A DNA stretch of 64,000 nt from Cribrihabitans_A pelagius. GTDB taxonomy: Bacteria > Pseudomonadota > Alphaproteobacteria > Rhodobacterales > Rhodobacteraceae. Shown here piece after piece: positions 31,308-40,498 of the stretch (positions are counted from its first letter, which is position 1; each line of letters begins with the position of its first letter). The notes beneath the pieces were generated by a model. The model was not told where the DNA came from. It saw only the letters and a program-made list of their open reading frames with translations, and made no database searches. A program made the position numbers and the translations under genes. Where the stretch lies: the NCBI RefSeq assembly GCF_048820915.1, contig NZ_JBMERR010000005.1, positions 124,001 to 188,000 of the forward strand, in the 5' to 3' direction.

Positions 31308-31332
31308 AGGCGCCTTTCCGGGCGCCTTTTTT
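31308..31332 (+). terminator. Intrinsic terminator of alaS-DUF1330
   Basis: 7 bp stem AGGCGCC/GGCGCCT with a TTTCCG loop and a six-T run. Just upstream is a TATTTTTGCAAAGAAGAAG motif that recurs at 55874-55891 before another GGCGCC terminator. Confidence 0.88.
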
Positions 31333-31383
31333 CCATTCTGGCCGTCCGTGCAGCGACCGCAATGAGCGGCAGTATCGCGCCAG

Positions 31384-31556
31384 CGCGGAACAAGGCCGCC
31401 AGGCCGCCGCGCATCGCCGGCGCGCGCCCACGCGCCGGCGATTTGGTTGCCGCTGGGCGGTCCCTTGGGAGGGTCTACGGACTTGGCCGGGATAAACTGG
31501 CAGCCAAAGCTGTCCGGATCGCCTCCGCGCGCGCCGTCATTGCACGGCTACTCATT
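31384..31556 (+). repeat. Dispersed non-coding repeat, copy 2
   Basis: Second copy of the element at 26101. Its core hairpin TCGCCGGCGCG/CGCGCCGGCGA is perfectly paired. The element lies between the alaS-DUF1330 terminator and the typA terminator, so no flanking gene's normal transcript should cover it. Together with those two terminators it fills most of the 31250-31627 gap, in which I see no gene. Confidence 0.8.
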
Positions 31557-31592
31557 CGCGGCAAGGCGCCTAGGAAATCAGCCTCAGCAAAG

Positions 31593-31620
31593 AAAAAGGC
31601 GCCCGGGCGGGGCGCCTTTT
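31593..31620 (-). terminator. Bidirectional terminator after typA
   Basis: Stem AGGCGCCC/GGGCGCCT with AAAAA before and TTTT after, usable on both strands; it ends seven bases before the typA stop codon. Confidence 0.82.
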
Positions 31621-31627
31621 GTCAGGG

Positions 31628-33448
31628 TCAGCTTGCGGCCTTGGCCATCCGCTTGCGCTCGTGCGGGTCGAGGTAGCGCTTGCGCAGGCGCACCGAGTTG
31701 GGGGTCACTTCCACCAGCTCGTCGTCGTTGATGTAGGCGATGGCTTCTTCCAGCGACAGGGTGACGGGGGTGGTCAGACGCACCGCGTCGTCGGTGCCGG
31801 AGGCGCGCACGTTGGTGAGTTTCTTGCCTTTCAGCGGGTTCACTTCCAGGTCGTTGTCGCGGCTGTGCTCGCCGATGATCATGCCCTGGTAGATGTCGAC
31901 CTGGGCGCCGATGAACATCTTGCCGCGCTCTTCCAGGTTCCACAGCGCATAAGCCACCGACTGGCCGTTCTCCATCGAAATCAGCACGCCTGCGCGGCGG
32001 CCCGGGATCGCGCCCTTGTGCGGAGCCCAGCCGTGGAACACCCGGTTCAGCACGCCGGTGCCGCGGGTATCGGTGAGGAACTCGCCGTGGTAGCCGATGA
32101 GACCGCGCGACGGCACATGGGCGATGATGCGGGTCTTGCCGGCGCCTGCAGGCTTCATCTCGACCAGCTCGCCCTTGCGCGAACCGGTCAGCTTTTCGAT
32201 CACCGCGCCGGAGTATTCGTCATCGACGTCGATGGTGGCTTCCTCGATCGGCTCCATGCGCTTGCCGTCGGCTTCCTTCATGATCACCTGCGGGCGGGAG
32301 ATCGACAGCTCGAACCCTTCGCGGCGCATGTTCTCGATCAGGACGCCCATCTGCAGTTCGCCGCGGCCCGAGACCTCGAATGCTTCGCCGCCGGGGGTAT
32401 CCTGGATCTTGATGGCGACGTTGCTTTCGGCCTCTTTCATCAGACGGTCGCGGATCACCCGGGACTGCACCTTTTTGCCGTCGCGGCCGGCCAGCGGGCT
32501 GTCGTTGATGCCAAAGGTCACGGTGATGGTCGGCGGGTCGATCGGCTGGGCGTCCAGCGGCTCGTCCACGGCCAGGGCGCAGATGGTGTCGGCGACGGTC
32601 GCCTTGGACATGCCGGCAATCGACACGATGTCGCCCGCCTGGGCTTCCTCGATATCCTGCTGGGCGAGGCCGCGGAAAGCCTGGATGCGGGTTACGCGGA
32701 ACTGTTCGATCTTCTGGCCGACGCGGGTCAGCGCCTGCACGGTGGCGCCGACCTTCAGCTTGCCGCTCTCGACGCGGCCGGTCAGCAGGCGGCCGACAAA
32801 GGGATCGCTGCCCAGCGTGGTCGCCAGCATGCGGAAGTCGTCGTCCTGACGCTTGATCTGCTTGGGCTTGGGCACGTGGTTGACGATCAGGTTGAACAGC
32901 GCGTGCAGGTCCTTGCGCGGCCCGTCCAGCTCGGCGTCGGCCCAGCCGGAGCGGCCGGAGGCATACATATGCGGGAAGTCCAGCTGATCCTCGGTCGCGT
33001 CCAGCGAAGCGAAGAGGTCAAAACACTCATCCAGCGCGCGGTCGGGCTCGGCGTCGGGCTTGTCGACCTTGTTCAGCACCACGATCGGGCGCAGGCCAAG
33101 CGCCAGCGCCTTGGAGGTCACGAACTTGGTCTGCGGCATCGGGCCTTCGGCGGCGTCGACCAGCAGCACCACGCCGTCGACCATCGACAGGATGCGTTCC
33201 ACTTCGCCGCCGAAATCGGCGTGGCCGGGGGTGTCGACGATGTTGATGCGGGTGCCCTGCCATTCGACCGAGGTCGGCTTGGCGAAGATGGTGATGCCGC
33301 GCTCGCGCTCGAGGTCGTTGGAATCCATCGCGCGTTCCGCCACCGCCTGGTTTTCGCGGAAAGCGCCGGATTGTTTCAGCAGCTCATCCACCAGGGTGGT
33401 CTTGCCGTGGTCGACGTGAGCAATGATCGCAATGTTGCGCAGGTCCAT
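31628..33448 (-). CDS. typA: Ribosome-associated GTPase TypA/BipA
   Basis: 606 residues. Translation-factor GTPase linked to ribosome assembly and stress growth. G1 AHVDHGKTTLVDEL, G2 region ERERGITIFAKPTSV, G3 DTPGHADFGGEV, G4 NKVDKPDA, then EF-G-like domains and the TypA-specific C-terminal domain (SGRGELQMGVLIENMRREG, GVLISMENGQSVAYALWN). Monocistronic, with its own terminator. Confidence 0.97.
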   Translation of the reverse strand: MDLRNIAIIAHVDHGKTTLVDELLKQSGAFRENQAVAERAMDSNDLERERGITIFAKPTSVEWQGTRINIVDTPGHADFGGEVERILSMVDGVVLLVDAAEGPMPQTKFVTSKALALGLRPIVVLNKVDKPDAEPDRALDECFDLFASLDATEDQLDFPHMYASGRSGWADAELDGPRKDLHALFNLIVNHVPKPKQIKRQDDDFRMLATTLGSDPFVGRLLTGRVESGKLKVGATVQALTRVGQKIEQFRVTRIQAFRGLAQQDIEEAQAGDIVSIAGMSKATVADTICALAVDEPLDAQPIDPPTITVTFGINDSPLAGRDGKKVQSRVIRDRLMKEAESNVAIKIQDTPGGEAFEVSGRGELQMGVLIENMRREGFELSISRPQVIMKEADGKRMEPIEEATIDVDDEYSGAVIEKLTGSRKGELVEMKPAGAGKTRIIAHVPSRGLIGYHGEFLTDTRGTGVLNRVFHGWAPHKGAIPGRRAGVLISMENGQSVAYALWNLEERGKMFIGAQVDIYQGMIIGEHSRDNDLEVNPLKGKKLTNVRASGTDDAVRLTTPVTLSLEEAIAYINDDELVEVTPNSVRLRKRYLDPHERKRMAKAAS

Positions 33449-33571
33449 GACGTATGCCTTTGTAAGGAAGTTGGGGCGCGCATAGCCCGAACCCGGCCCG
33501 AAGGCCAGAGGAAATGCGCCACACGGCGCTGCAAAGGCGGATCGGCACCCCTTTCCGGGCGCCTGCCTGCG

Positions 33572-33907
33572 TCAGTGGACCGAGGTCTTGGAAAACAGGT
33601 GGATGACGACGATGCCGGTCATGATCAGCACCATACCCAGCACCGCGGGCCAGTCCAGCCGCTGTCCGAACACCACAAAGGCGATCACCGCGATCAGCAG
33701 GATGCCGAGCCCGGACCAGATCGCATAGACCACGCCGACCGGCATGAACTTCAGCGTGAGCCCCATCATGTAGAAAGAGAAGCCGTAGGCGACCAGCACC
33801 AGGAGCGACGGCCCGAGGCGGGAGAACTGCTGGCTTGCCTGCAGCGCGGTGGTGCCGATGGTTTCGGCCGCGACGGCAATGATCAGGTAGACGTAATGCA
33901 CGGGCAT
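33572..33907 (-). CDS. Small multidrug resistance (SMR) family efflux protein
   Basis: 111 residues, four membrane helices. Proton-coupled antiporter of quaternary cations, EmrE/QacC type. The essential Glu is in helix 1 (AVAAETIGTTALQASQQF, Glu15), and the YAIWSGLGI motif is in helix 3. I looked for a guanidine riboswitch upstream, since such leaders often precede SMR genes, and saw none, so a broad quaternary-ammonium role is more likely than a guanidine exporter. Confidence 0.9.
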   Translation of the reverse strand: MPVHYVYLIIAVAAETIGTTALQASQQFSRLGPSLLVLVAYGFSFYMMGLTLKFMPVGVVYAIWSGLGILLIAVIAFVVFGQRLDWPAVLGMVLIMTGIVVIHLFSKTSVH

Positions 33908-34155
33908 GGCACCCTCCCTTTTTTGCGGCAGCCGGGTTCCCCCGGGTTAGCCTATCAGCGGCCGGCGCGAAAGCGCGGATACGGCATTGCCTGGCGCGAA
34001 TCCGCAAGGCGGGCGGACCGAATGGCATTTGCGCAGCCGTGTGTGCGCAGATGCACTGGACCGGGGCAGGGCCGCCTCTTAGGGGAATGCAGAGGGTCTT
34101 GCCGTATTTCTGAAGGCACCGACCTGATTCCCTATCCCTGCCGAGGAGCGCCGGA

Positions 34156-34950
34156 ATGTGCCGCTGGGCCGCCTATATCGGAGCCGATATATTTCTTGAG
34201 GATATCGTTACGCGGCCTGCGCATTCGCTGATCGTGCAAAGCCAGAGCGCGGCGAAATGCAAGACCGCCACAAATGGCGACGGCTTCGGCGTGGCCTGGT
34301 ACGGAACACGGGCGGAGCCGGGGCTTTACCGCGATGTCTATCCCGCTTGGTCCGACACCAACCTCAGGGCGCTGGCGCATCAGGTCCGCTCGGGACTGTT
34401 CCTGGCGCATGTGCGCGCCTCCACCGGCTCCGCGATCAGCCGCAACAACTGCCACCCCTTTACCGCCGGGCGCTGGAGCTTCATGCACAACGGCCAGGTT
34501 GGCGGGTTCGAGCACTTCCGCCGGTCCGCCGACATGTGCATTCCGGATGCGCTTTACGAACACCGCAAGGGCGCGACCGACAGCGAGGTGCTGTTCCTGC
34601 TTGCGCTGGAGGAGGGGCTCGATACGGATCCGAAGCCAGCGCTGGAGTGCGCGGTTACGCGGATGGAGGCTCTGTCGCGGGAGCGGGGCTGCATGCCGCA
34701 CATGCGGTTGTCGGTGGCGATGTCGGACGGCGAGCGGCTGTTTGCGGCGCGCTATTCCTCGGACCACATCGCGCCGTCGGTCTTCTACCGCTGGAGCCCG
34801 CACCTTGATGGCTGGGCGGTGGTGTCGGAGCCGCTGGAGGATACCGGCGAAGCCTGGTGCGAGCTTAAGCCCGGGCAGTTCCTGACCCTGAGCCGTGAGG
34901 GTGCGAAGGCCGAGGATTTTGTGCCCGGCGGGATCACCCAAGCGGCCTGA
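34156..34950 (+). CDS. Class II glutamine amidotransferase (YafJ-like)
   Basis: 264 residues. The N-terminal nucleophile Cys2 follows the initiator Met (MCRWAAYIGADIF). Ntn-hydrolase motifs: GDGFGVAWYG, FLAHVRASTGSAISRNNCHPF and FMHNGQVGGF. A stand-alone glutaminase domain like YafJ/EgtC with no synthase partner alongside; the acceptor is unknown. Confidence 0.9.
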   Translation: MCRWAAYIGADIFLEDIVTRPAHSLIVQSQSAAKCKTATNGDGFGVAWYGTRAEPGLYRDVYPAWSDTNLRALAHQVRSGLFLAHVRASTGSAISRNNCHPFTAGRWSFMHNGQVGGFEHFRRSADMCIPDALYEHRKGATDSEVLFLLALEEGLDTDPKPALECAVTRMEALSRERGCMPHMRLSVAMSDGERLFAARYSSDHIAPSVFYRWSPHLDGWAVVSEPLEDTGEAWCELKPGQFLTLSREGAKAEDFVPGGITQAA

Positions 34951-34990
34951 TCCAGGCGCGGCAGGTCTTTGAACCGGGAAATATAAGAAG

Positions 34991-35018
34991 GCGGGTGCGC
35001 GGCTAGGCGCGGACCCGC
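34991..35018. terminator. Hairpin between convergent amidotransferase and HD genes
   Basis: GCGGGT/ACCCGC outer stem and CGCG/CGCG inner stem separated by one G-G mismatch. It overlaps the last codons of the minus-strand HD gene; there is no T-run. Confidence 0.4.
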
Positions 35019-36172
35019 TCCGCAAACCAGGGCTGCACCTGCGCGCGCACGTGTGTCCACAGCGCGGGCGCGCCGCGCGCCACTTTGACGCCAACGCGGG
35101 CGTCGAGCTGCGCGAGGGTCACCTCATAATCCACCCAGCTGCCGCCGCCGTTCATCAGGTTCAGCAGCACCGGCTGCACCCGGTCGATGGATTTGGCAAA
35201 GCGCGCTTCCGGGCTTTCAGCGGCCTCGAACCGCTGCCAGAGCACATGCAGCGGCGCGCCTTCGCCCTCGGGCAGCAGCCCGAACAGACGCGCGGCCGCG
35301 GCCTCCTCACGCTCGGCCAGCGCGGAGAGGACGGCGGGGTCCGTGACGCCGTGAATGGGGGCGTCGCCTGCGTCGATCTCGACCAGGTCGTGCAGGAGCA
35401 GCATCTGCAGCACCTCGTCGAGGTCGATGGGCGCGGCCGCATGTTCCGCCAGCACCCAGGCGTGCAGCATGACGTGCCAGCTGTGTTCGGCCGAGTTCTC
35501 GTGCCGCGCGCCGCCGCCCAGTTTCGATGCTCGAAGAACGCCCTTCAAGCAATCGGATTCATTTAGAAATTCCAGTCTCCTCGCGAAACTGGCGCACGGG
35601 GTCCCGCCGGCGCCATGCAGCAACGCCATGGCCTGTGCGAAGACCTCGGGCAAAGCCTGCTCAAGCACCGCCGCGCGGCCGCCTTCGAGGTTGCGCCGGA
35701 CGATTTCGATATGGCCGGGCAAGGGCGCGGTGCCGCATAGAGTCTGGAACACCGGCTGACAGTGGTCGAGCCGCTTGGCAAACCGCGCGTCCGGAGTCTC
35801 CGCCGTCTCAAACTCCTGCCAGAGACGCAGCATCTCCACGCCCTGATCGGATGGCAGTAAGCCGAACAACCGGTCAGCGGCGGCCTGTTCGGCGGCGGCT
35901 ACGGCCTGCCAGTCCGGCGCGCTGTCGATCGGGTGGTCGCCCGCGTCGATCTCTACCAGATCATGCAGCAGCAGCATCCGGATCACCCGGTTCACGCTCA
36001 CCTCCGGAGCGGCGTGGGGCGCCAGCGCCAGCGCGTAAAGCGCCAGGTGCCAGCTGTGCTCGGCGGAGTTCTCCACCCGGGAGCAATCGAGGATCAGGTT
36101 CTGCCGCTCCACCTGCCGCAGCTTGTCGGCCTCCAAGAGGAAGGCGAATTGCGCGTCGAGCCGGGTGCTCAC
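35003..36172 (-). CDS. Tandem HD-domain phosphohydrolase (two fused HD units)
   Basis: 389 residues with a GTG start that overlaps the stop of the preceding small gene (GTGA). Two homologous HD units in one chain: unit 1 about 1-190 (ENSAEHSWHLALYA, LLLHDLVEIDAGD, FAKRLDH) and unit 2 about 195-389 (ENSAEHSWHVMLHA, LLLHDLVEIDAGD, FAKSIDR). All metal ligands look intact in both. Each resembles the YfbR/HDDC2 5'-deoxynucleotidase family, normally a single ~190 aa domain. Third gene of the hydrolase-small protein-HD operon. Substrate not known. Confidence 0.82.
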   Translation of the reverse strand: MSTRLDAQFAFLLEADKLRQVERQNLILDCSRVENSAEHSWHLALYALALAPHAAPEVSVNRVIRMLLLHDLVEIDAGDHPIDSAPDWQAVAAAEQAAADRLFGLLPSDQGVEMLRLWQEFETAETPDARFAKRLDHCQPVFQTLCGTAPLPGHIEIVRRNLEGGRAAVLEQALPEVFAQAMALLHGAGGTPCASFARRLEFLNESDCLKGVLRASKLGGGARHENSAEHSWHVMLHAWVLAEHAAAPIDLDEVLQMLLLHDLVEIDAGDAPIHGVTDPAVLSALAEREEAAAARLFGLLPEGEGAPLHVLWQRFEAAESPEARFAKSIDRVQPVLLNLMNGGGSWVDYEVTLAQLDARVGVKVARGAPALWTHVRAQVQPWFAERVRA

Positions 36173-36432
36173 GCTTGCCCCGCCTGCCTGGCCGCAAGTG
36201 CCGCTTCGGCGGCGGCCTGAGCCTCCGAGACTTTCCGGTTCAGGAAGTCGCGCGCCTTGCGCTCGGCCAGGCGCACGCGCATTTCCGTCAGAAACGCCTC
36301 CTCCAGCGATTGCGAGGCGGCAGCCAGAACCTGGCCGACCTCCACATAGAGCCGCTCCTCGCCGGTGGCGTCCTGCACCTTCAGCGTGTCCTCGGCCAGC
36401 TTCGCGGCAAGCGTTTCGATGGTGGATGCCAT
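36169..36432 (-). CDS. Small conserved helical protein
   Basis: 87 residues (MASTIETLAAKLAEDTL...). Predicted nearly all helical with a charged Ala-rich coiled C-terminus. Its ATG overlaps the stop of the alpha/beta hydrolase gene (TGATG) and its own stop overlaps the HD gene start, so it is translationally coupled on both sides. No family recognised. Confidence 0.72.
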   Translation of the reverse strand: MASTIETLAAKLAEDTLKVQDATGEERLYVEVGQVLAAASQSLEEAFLTEMRVRLAERKARDFLNRKVSEAQAAAEAALAARQAGQA

Positions 36433-37085
36433 CAGCGGCTGTTTTCCGTCAGCCGCCGTTTCACATAGTCGCTGACGTTGCCGATCAGCGTGTCCATGTG
36501 CGGCTCCTGGAAGAAGTGATCCGCGCCTTCCACCTCGGTGTGGGTGATGGTGATGCCCTTCTGCTCGTGCAGCTTGCCCACCAGGTTCGCTGTATCGGCA
36601 GGCGGCGCCACCCGGTCCGCGGTGCCGTTGATGATCAGCCCCGAAGACGGGCAGGGCGCGAGGAAGGAGAAGTCGTACATGTTGGCAGGCGGCGCCACCG
36701 AGATGAAGCCGGTGATTTCCGGCCGGCGCATCAGGAGCTGCATGCCGATCCAGGCGCCGAAGGAGAAGCCCGCAACCCAGCAATGCTTGGAATTGGAGTT
36801 CATCGACTGCAGGTAATCCAGTGCCGAGGCCGCATCGGACAGCTCTCCCACACCCTGGTCGTACTCGCCCTGGCTGCGCCCGACACCGCGGAAATTAAAC
36901 CGCAGCACGGTGAAGCCCATGTTGTAGAAGGCGTAATGCAGGTTGTAGACGACCTTGTTGTTCATCGTGCCGCCGAACTGCGGATGCGGGTGCAGCACGA
37001 TGGCGATGGGGGCGTCTTTTTCTTTTTGCGGATGATAGCGGCCTTCGAGGCGGCCTTCGGGTCCGGGAAAGATGACCTCAGGCAT
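36432..37085 (-). CDS. Alpha/beta hydrolase (dienelactone-hydrolase-like)
   Basis: 217 residues from the ATG at 37085 (MPEVIFPGPEG). Catalytic triad candidates: nucleophile Ser in AGFSFGAWIG, Asp in INGTADRVAPP and His in EGADHFFQEP. HPHPQFGGTMNN and FNFRGVGRSQGEYD are typical of this family of cytoplasmic hydrolases, common in alphaproteobacteria. First gene of a three-gene operon, divergent from iscR across a region with an Irr-like palindrome. Confidence 0.85.
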   Translation of the reverse strand: MPEVIFPGPEGRLEGRYHPQKEKDAPIAIVLHPHPQFGGTMNNKVVYNLHYAFYNMGFTVLRFNFRGVGRSQGEYDQGVGELSDAASALDYLQSMNSNSKHCWVAGFSFGAWIGMQLLMRRPEITGFISVAPPANMYDFSFLAPCPSSGLIINGTADRVAPPADTANLVGKLHEQKGITITHTEVEGADHFFQEPHMDTLIGNVSDYVKRRLTENSR

Positions 37086-37153
37086 GGGTGGTTGAATCCT
37101 ACTCTCGTTTTCAGGCGTGCCGGCAGAAAACTTGACGAGTTCCGTCGGGCATC

Positions 37154-37168
37154 TTAGAACAGTTCTAA
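37154..37168. promoter_or_regulatory. Irr/ICE-type palindrome in the hydrolase-iscR intergenic region
   Basis: TTAGAACAGTTCTAA is a perfect 15 bp palindrome that fits the iron control element (TTAGAA-N3-TTCTAA core) recognised by Irr in alphaproteobacteria. It lies about 104 bases before iscR and 69 bases before the divergent hydrolase operon, so it may make either or both iron-responsive. Confidence 0.7.
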
Positions 37169-37271
37169 TCAACGGCGCGGCAGAGGGCCGCACACTGTCA
37201 GGCTGAGATACGCACAGACGCGGGCAAGGTCAATGATGACGCGGTGCTGCGCTGAATTCGAGGGGTGAAGG

Positions 37272-37730
37272 ATGAAGCTTTCCACTAAGGGGCGGTACGC
37301 AATGGTCGCGCTGGCGGATATCGCGCTTCAGCCGGCCGGGGGTCTGGTGTCGCTTGGCGATATCTCGAAACGCCAGGATGTTTCGCTGCCCTACCTGGAG
37401 CAGCTGTTCGTGAAACTGCGCCGCGCCGGGCTGGTAGAGTCGGTGCGCGGCCCCGGCGGCGGCTACCGGCTGGCAAAGCCATCCTCGGACATCCGCATCG
37501 TCGATGTGCTCTCGGCGGTGGATGAAACCGTGGATGCGATGCACAAGGGTGCGGGCGCGTCGGGCGCGCTGTCGGGCAGCCGGGCGCAGTCGCTCACCAA
37601 CCGCCTGTGGGAAAGCCTCAGCGCGCATGTCTATGTCTTCCTGCACCAGACCCGGCTGTCGGATGTGATCGAGAACGACCTTGCCCCCTGTCCGGCGGTG
37701 CCGAGCCTGTTTGCAGTGGTGGATGATTGA
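37272..37730 (+). CDS. iscR: Rrf2-family regulator, single-cysteine IscR type
   Basis: 152 residues. Winged-helix DNA-binding domain with MKLSTKGRYAMVALADIA and the wing GPGGGYRLAKPSSDIRIVDV, as in IscR. Classical IscR has three cysteines for a 2Fe-2S cluster; here only Cys140 (LAPCPAVPSL) exists. Rhodobacter sphaeroides IscR is also known to use one Cys and to repress Fe-S genes. It heads the suf operon, 90 bases before nifS, so it most likely represses its own operon when Fe-S supply is adequate. Confidence 0.88.
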   Translation: MKLSTKGRYAMVALADIALQPAGGLVSLGDISKRQDVSLPYLEQLFVKLRRAGLVESVRGPGGGYRLAKPSSDIRIVDVLSAVDETVDAMHKGAGASGALSGSRAQSLTNRLWESLSAHVYVFLHQTRLSDVIENDLAPCPAVPSLFAVVDD

Positions 37731-37820
37731 AGAGCCGGAAGGGGCTGCGCGCCGGGAAACCTTTGCAGCCCGCGGATTTTGCGCTTATGACGCGGCAGCA
37801 GCACGGAAAAAGATGACTCT

Positions 37821-38864
37821 ATGACACGGGTTTACCTCGACCATAACGCCACAACCCCGCTGAGGCCCGAGGCGCGCGATGCGATGATCGCGGCGATGGA
37901 GCTCTGCGGCAACCCGTCTTCGGTGCATGCCGAGGGCCGCGCCGCCAAGGCGCTGGTGGAGAAGGCGCGCGCGCAGGTGGCGGCAGCCTTCGGCGCCGAC
38001 GGGGCGGACATCGTCTTCACCTCCGGCTCCACCGAAGGTGCGGCGCTGGCGCTGGAGGGGCGCGGTCTGCATGGCGCGGCAGTGGAACATGATGCCGTGC
38101 GCGCTTGGACGGTTGAGGACCTTGCCGTAAACCATGATGGGAAGGTCGAAATTCCAAATCCTGCACAAGCTGCCGCGCAGCTCGCCAACTCGGAAACCGG
38201 GATCATCCAGGATCTTCCGCAGGGGCTGGCGGTGACTGATGCCACCCAGGCCTTTGGCAAGCTGCCGGTCGCCTTCAACTGGCTGGGTGCGGAGATGGCG
38301 CTGGTCTCGGGCCACAAGCTGGGCGGTCCCAAGGGCTGCGGCGCGGTGGTAATGCAGCGCGGCACCGACCTGCCGGCGCGCATCAAAGGCGGCGGCCAGG
38401 AAATGGGCCGGCGCTCCGGCACCGAGAACGTCATCGGCATCGCGGGTTTTGGTGCGGCGGCGGAAGCGGCCGCCCGGGATCTGGCGGATGGTGTCTGGGA
38501 ACGGGTTGCCGAACTTAGAAATATTCTAGAAGAAGCACTTGTGGCTGGCGCAAGCCATACTATTTTTGTCGGGAAGGATCAGAAGCGGCTGCCGAACACG
38601 CTCTGCTTCGCGGTGCCCGGCTGGAAGGGCGAAACCCAGGTGATGCAGATGGACCTTGCGGGCTTTGCGATCAGTGCGGGCAGCGCCTGTTCCAGCGGCA
38701 AGGTGCGCGCCAGCGCGGTGCTGACTGCGATGGGATATGGCGAGGCTGAAGCACAGGGCGCGGTGCGCGTGTCGCTGGGCCCCGCAACAACGGAAGAAGA
38801 GGTGCTGCGCTTTGCCGATGCGTGGCTGCAAAAAGAAAAGAAACATCGCGCCCGCGCGGCGTGA
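37821..38864 (+). CDS. Cysteine desulfurase, IscS/NifS class
   Basis: 347 residues. Pyridoxal-phosphate enzyme that removes sulfur from cysteine for cluster assembly. VYLDHNATTPLRPEA at the start, PLP lysine in SGHKLGGPKGCG, GGGQEMGRRSGTEN and the mobile-loop Cys in SAGSACSSGKVRAS. Class I (IscS-like), unlike the SufS at the end of the operon, so the locus has two desulfurases. Codons 231-252 (38513-38575) are AT-rich with rare codons and contain a near-perfect ICE palindrome. Confidence 0.92.
   Translation: MTRVYLDHNATTPLRPEARDAMIAAMELCGNPSSVHAEGRAAKALVEKARAQVAAAFGADGADIVFTSGSTEGAALALEGRGLHGAAVEHDAVRAWTVEDLAVNHDGKVEIPNPAQAAAQLANSETGIIQDLPQGLAVTDATQAFGKLPVAFNWLGAEMALVSGHKLGGPKGCGAVVMQRGTDLPARIKGGGQEMGRRSGTENVIGIAGFGAAAEAAARDLADGVWERVAELRNILEEALVAGASHTIFVGKDQKRLPNTLCFAVPGWKGETQVMQMDLAGFAISAGSACSSGKVRASAVLTAMGYGEAEAQGAVRVSLGPATTEEEVLRFADAWLQKEKKHRARAA
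38515..38529. promoter_or_regulatory. ICE-like palindrome inside the desulfurase gene
   Basis: TTAGAA-ATA-TTCTAG differs from a perfect TTAGAA-N3-TTCTAA element by one base. It lies within the coding frame in an AT-rich, rare-codon patch, about 350 bases before sufB. A second Irr site or internal control point for sufBCD-sufS is possible. Confidence 0.4.
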
Positions 38865-38878
38865 GTGAGGAGATGACG

Positions 38879-40402
<1,524 letters not shown>

Positions 40403-40498
40403 CCCGCCGCCATCCGGCATGGCATTGAAACAGCCCCTGCGGGGGCAAGGAATATCGCGGGCGAAGCGGCCCGCAACAGAACGCGAAGCGAGGAAAAT

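Noticed and set aside
33908..34155. Guanidine riboswitch ahead of the SMR gene
   Set aside because: I looked for the paired ACGR hairpins and ykkC-type core on the minus strand; only a simple CCGGG-GGAA-CCCGG hairpin is present.
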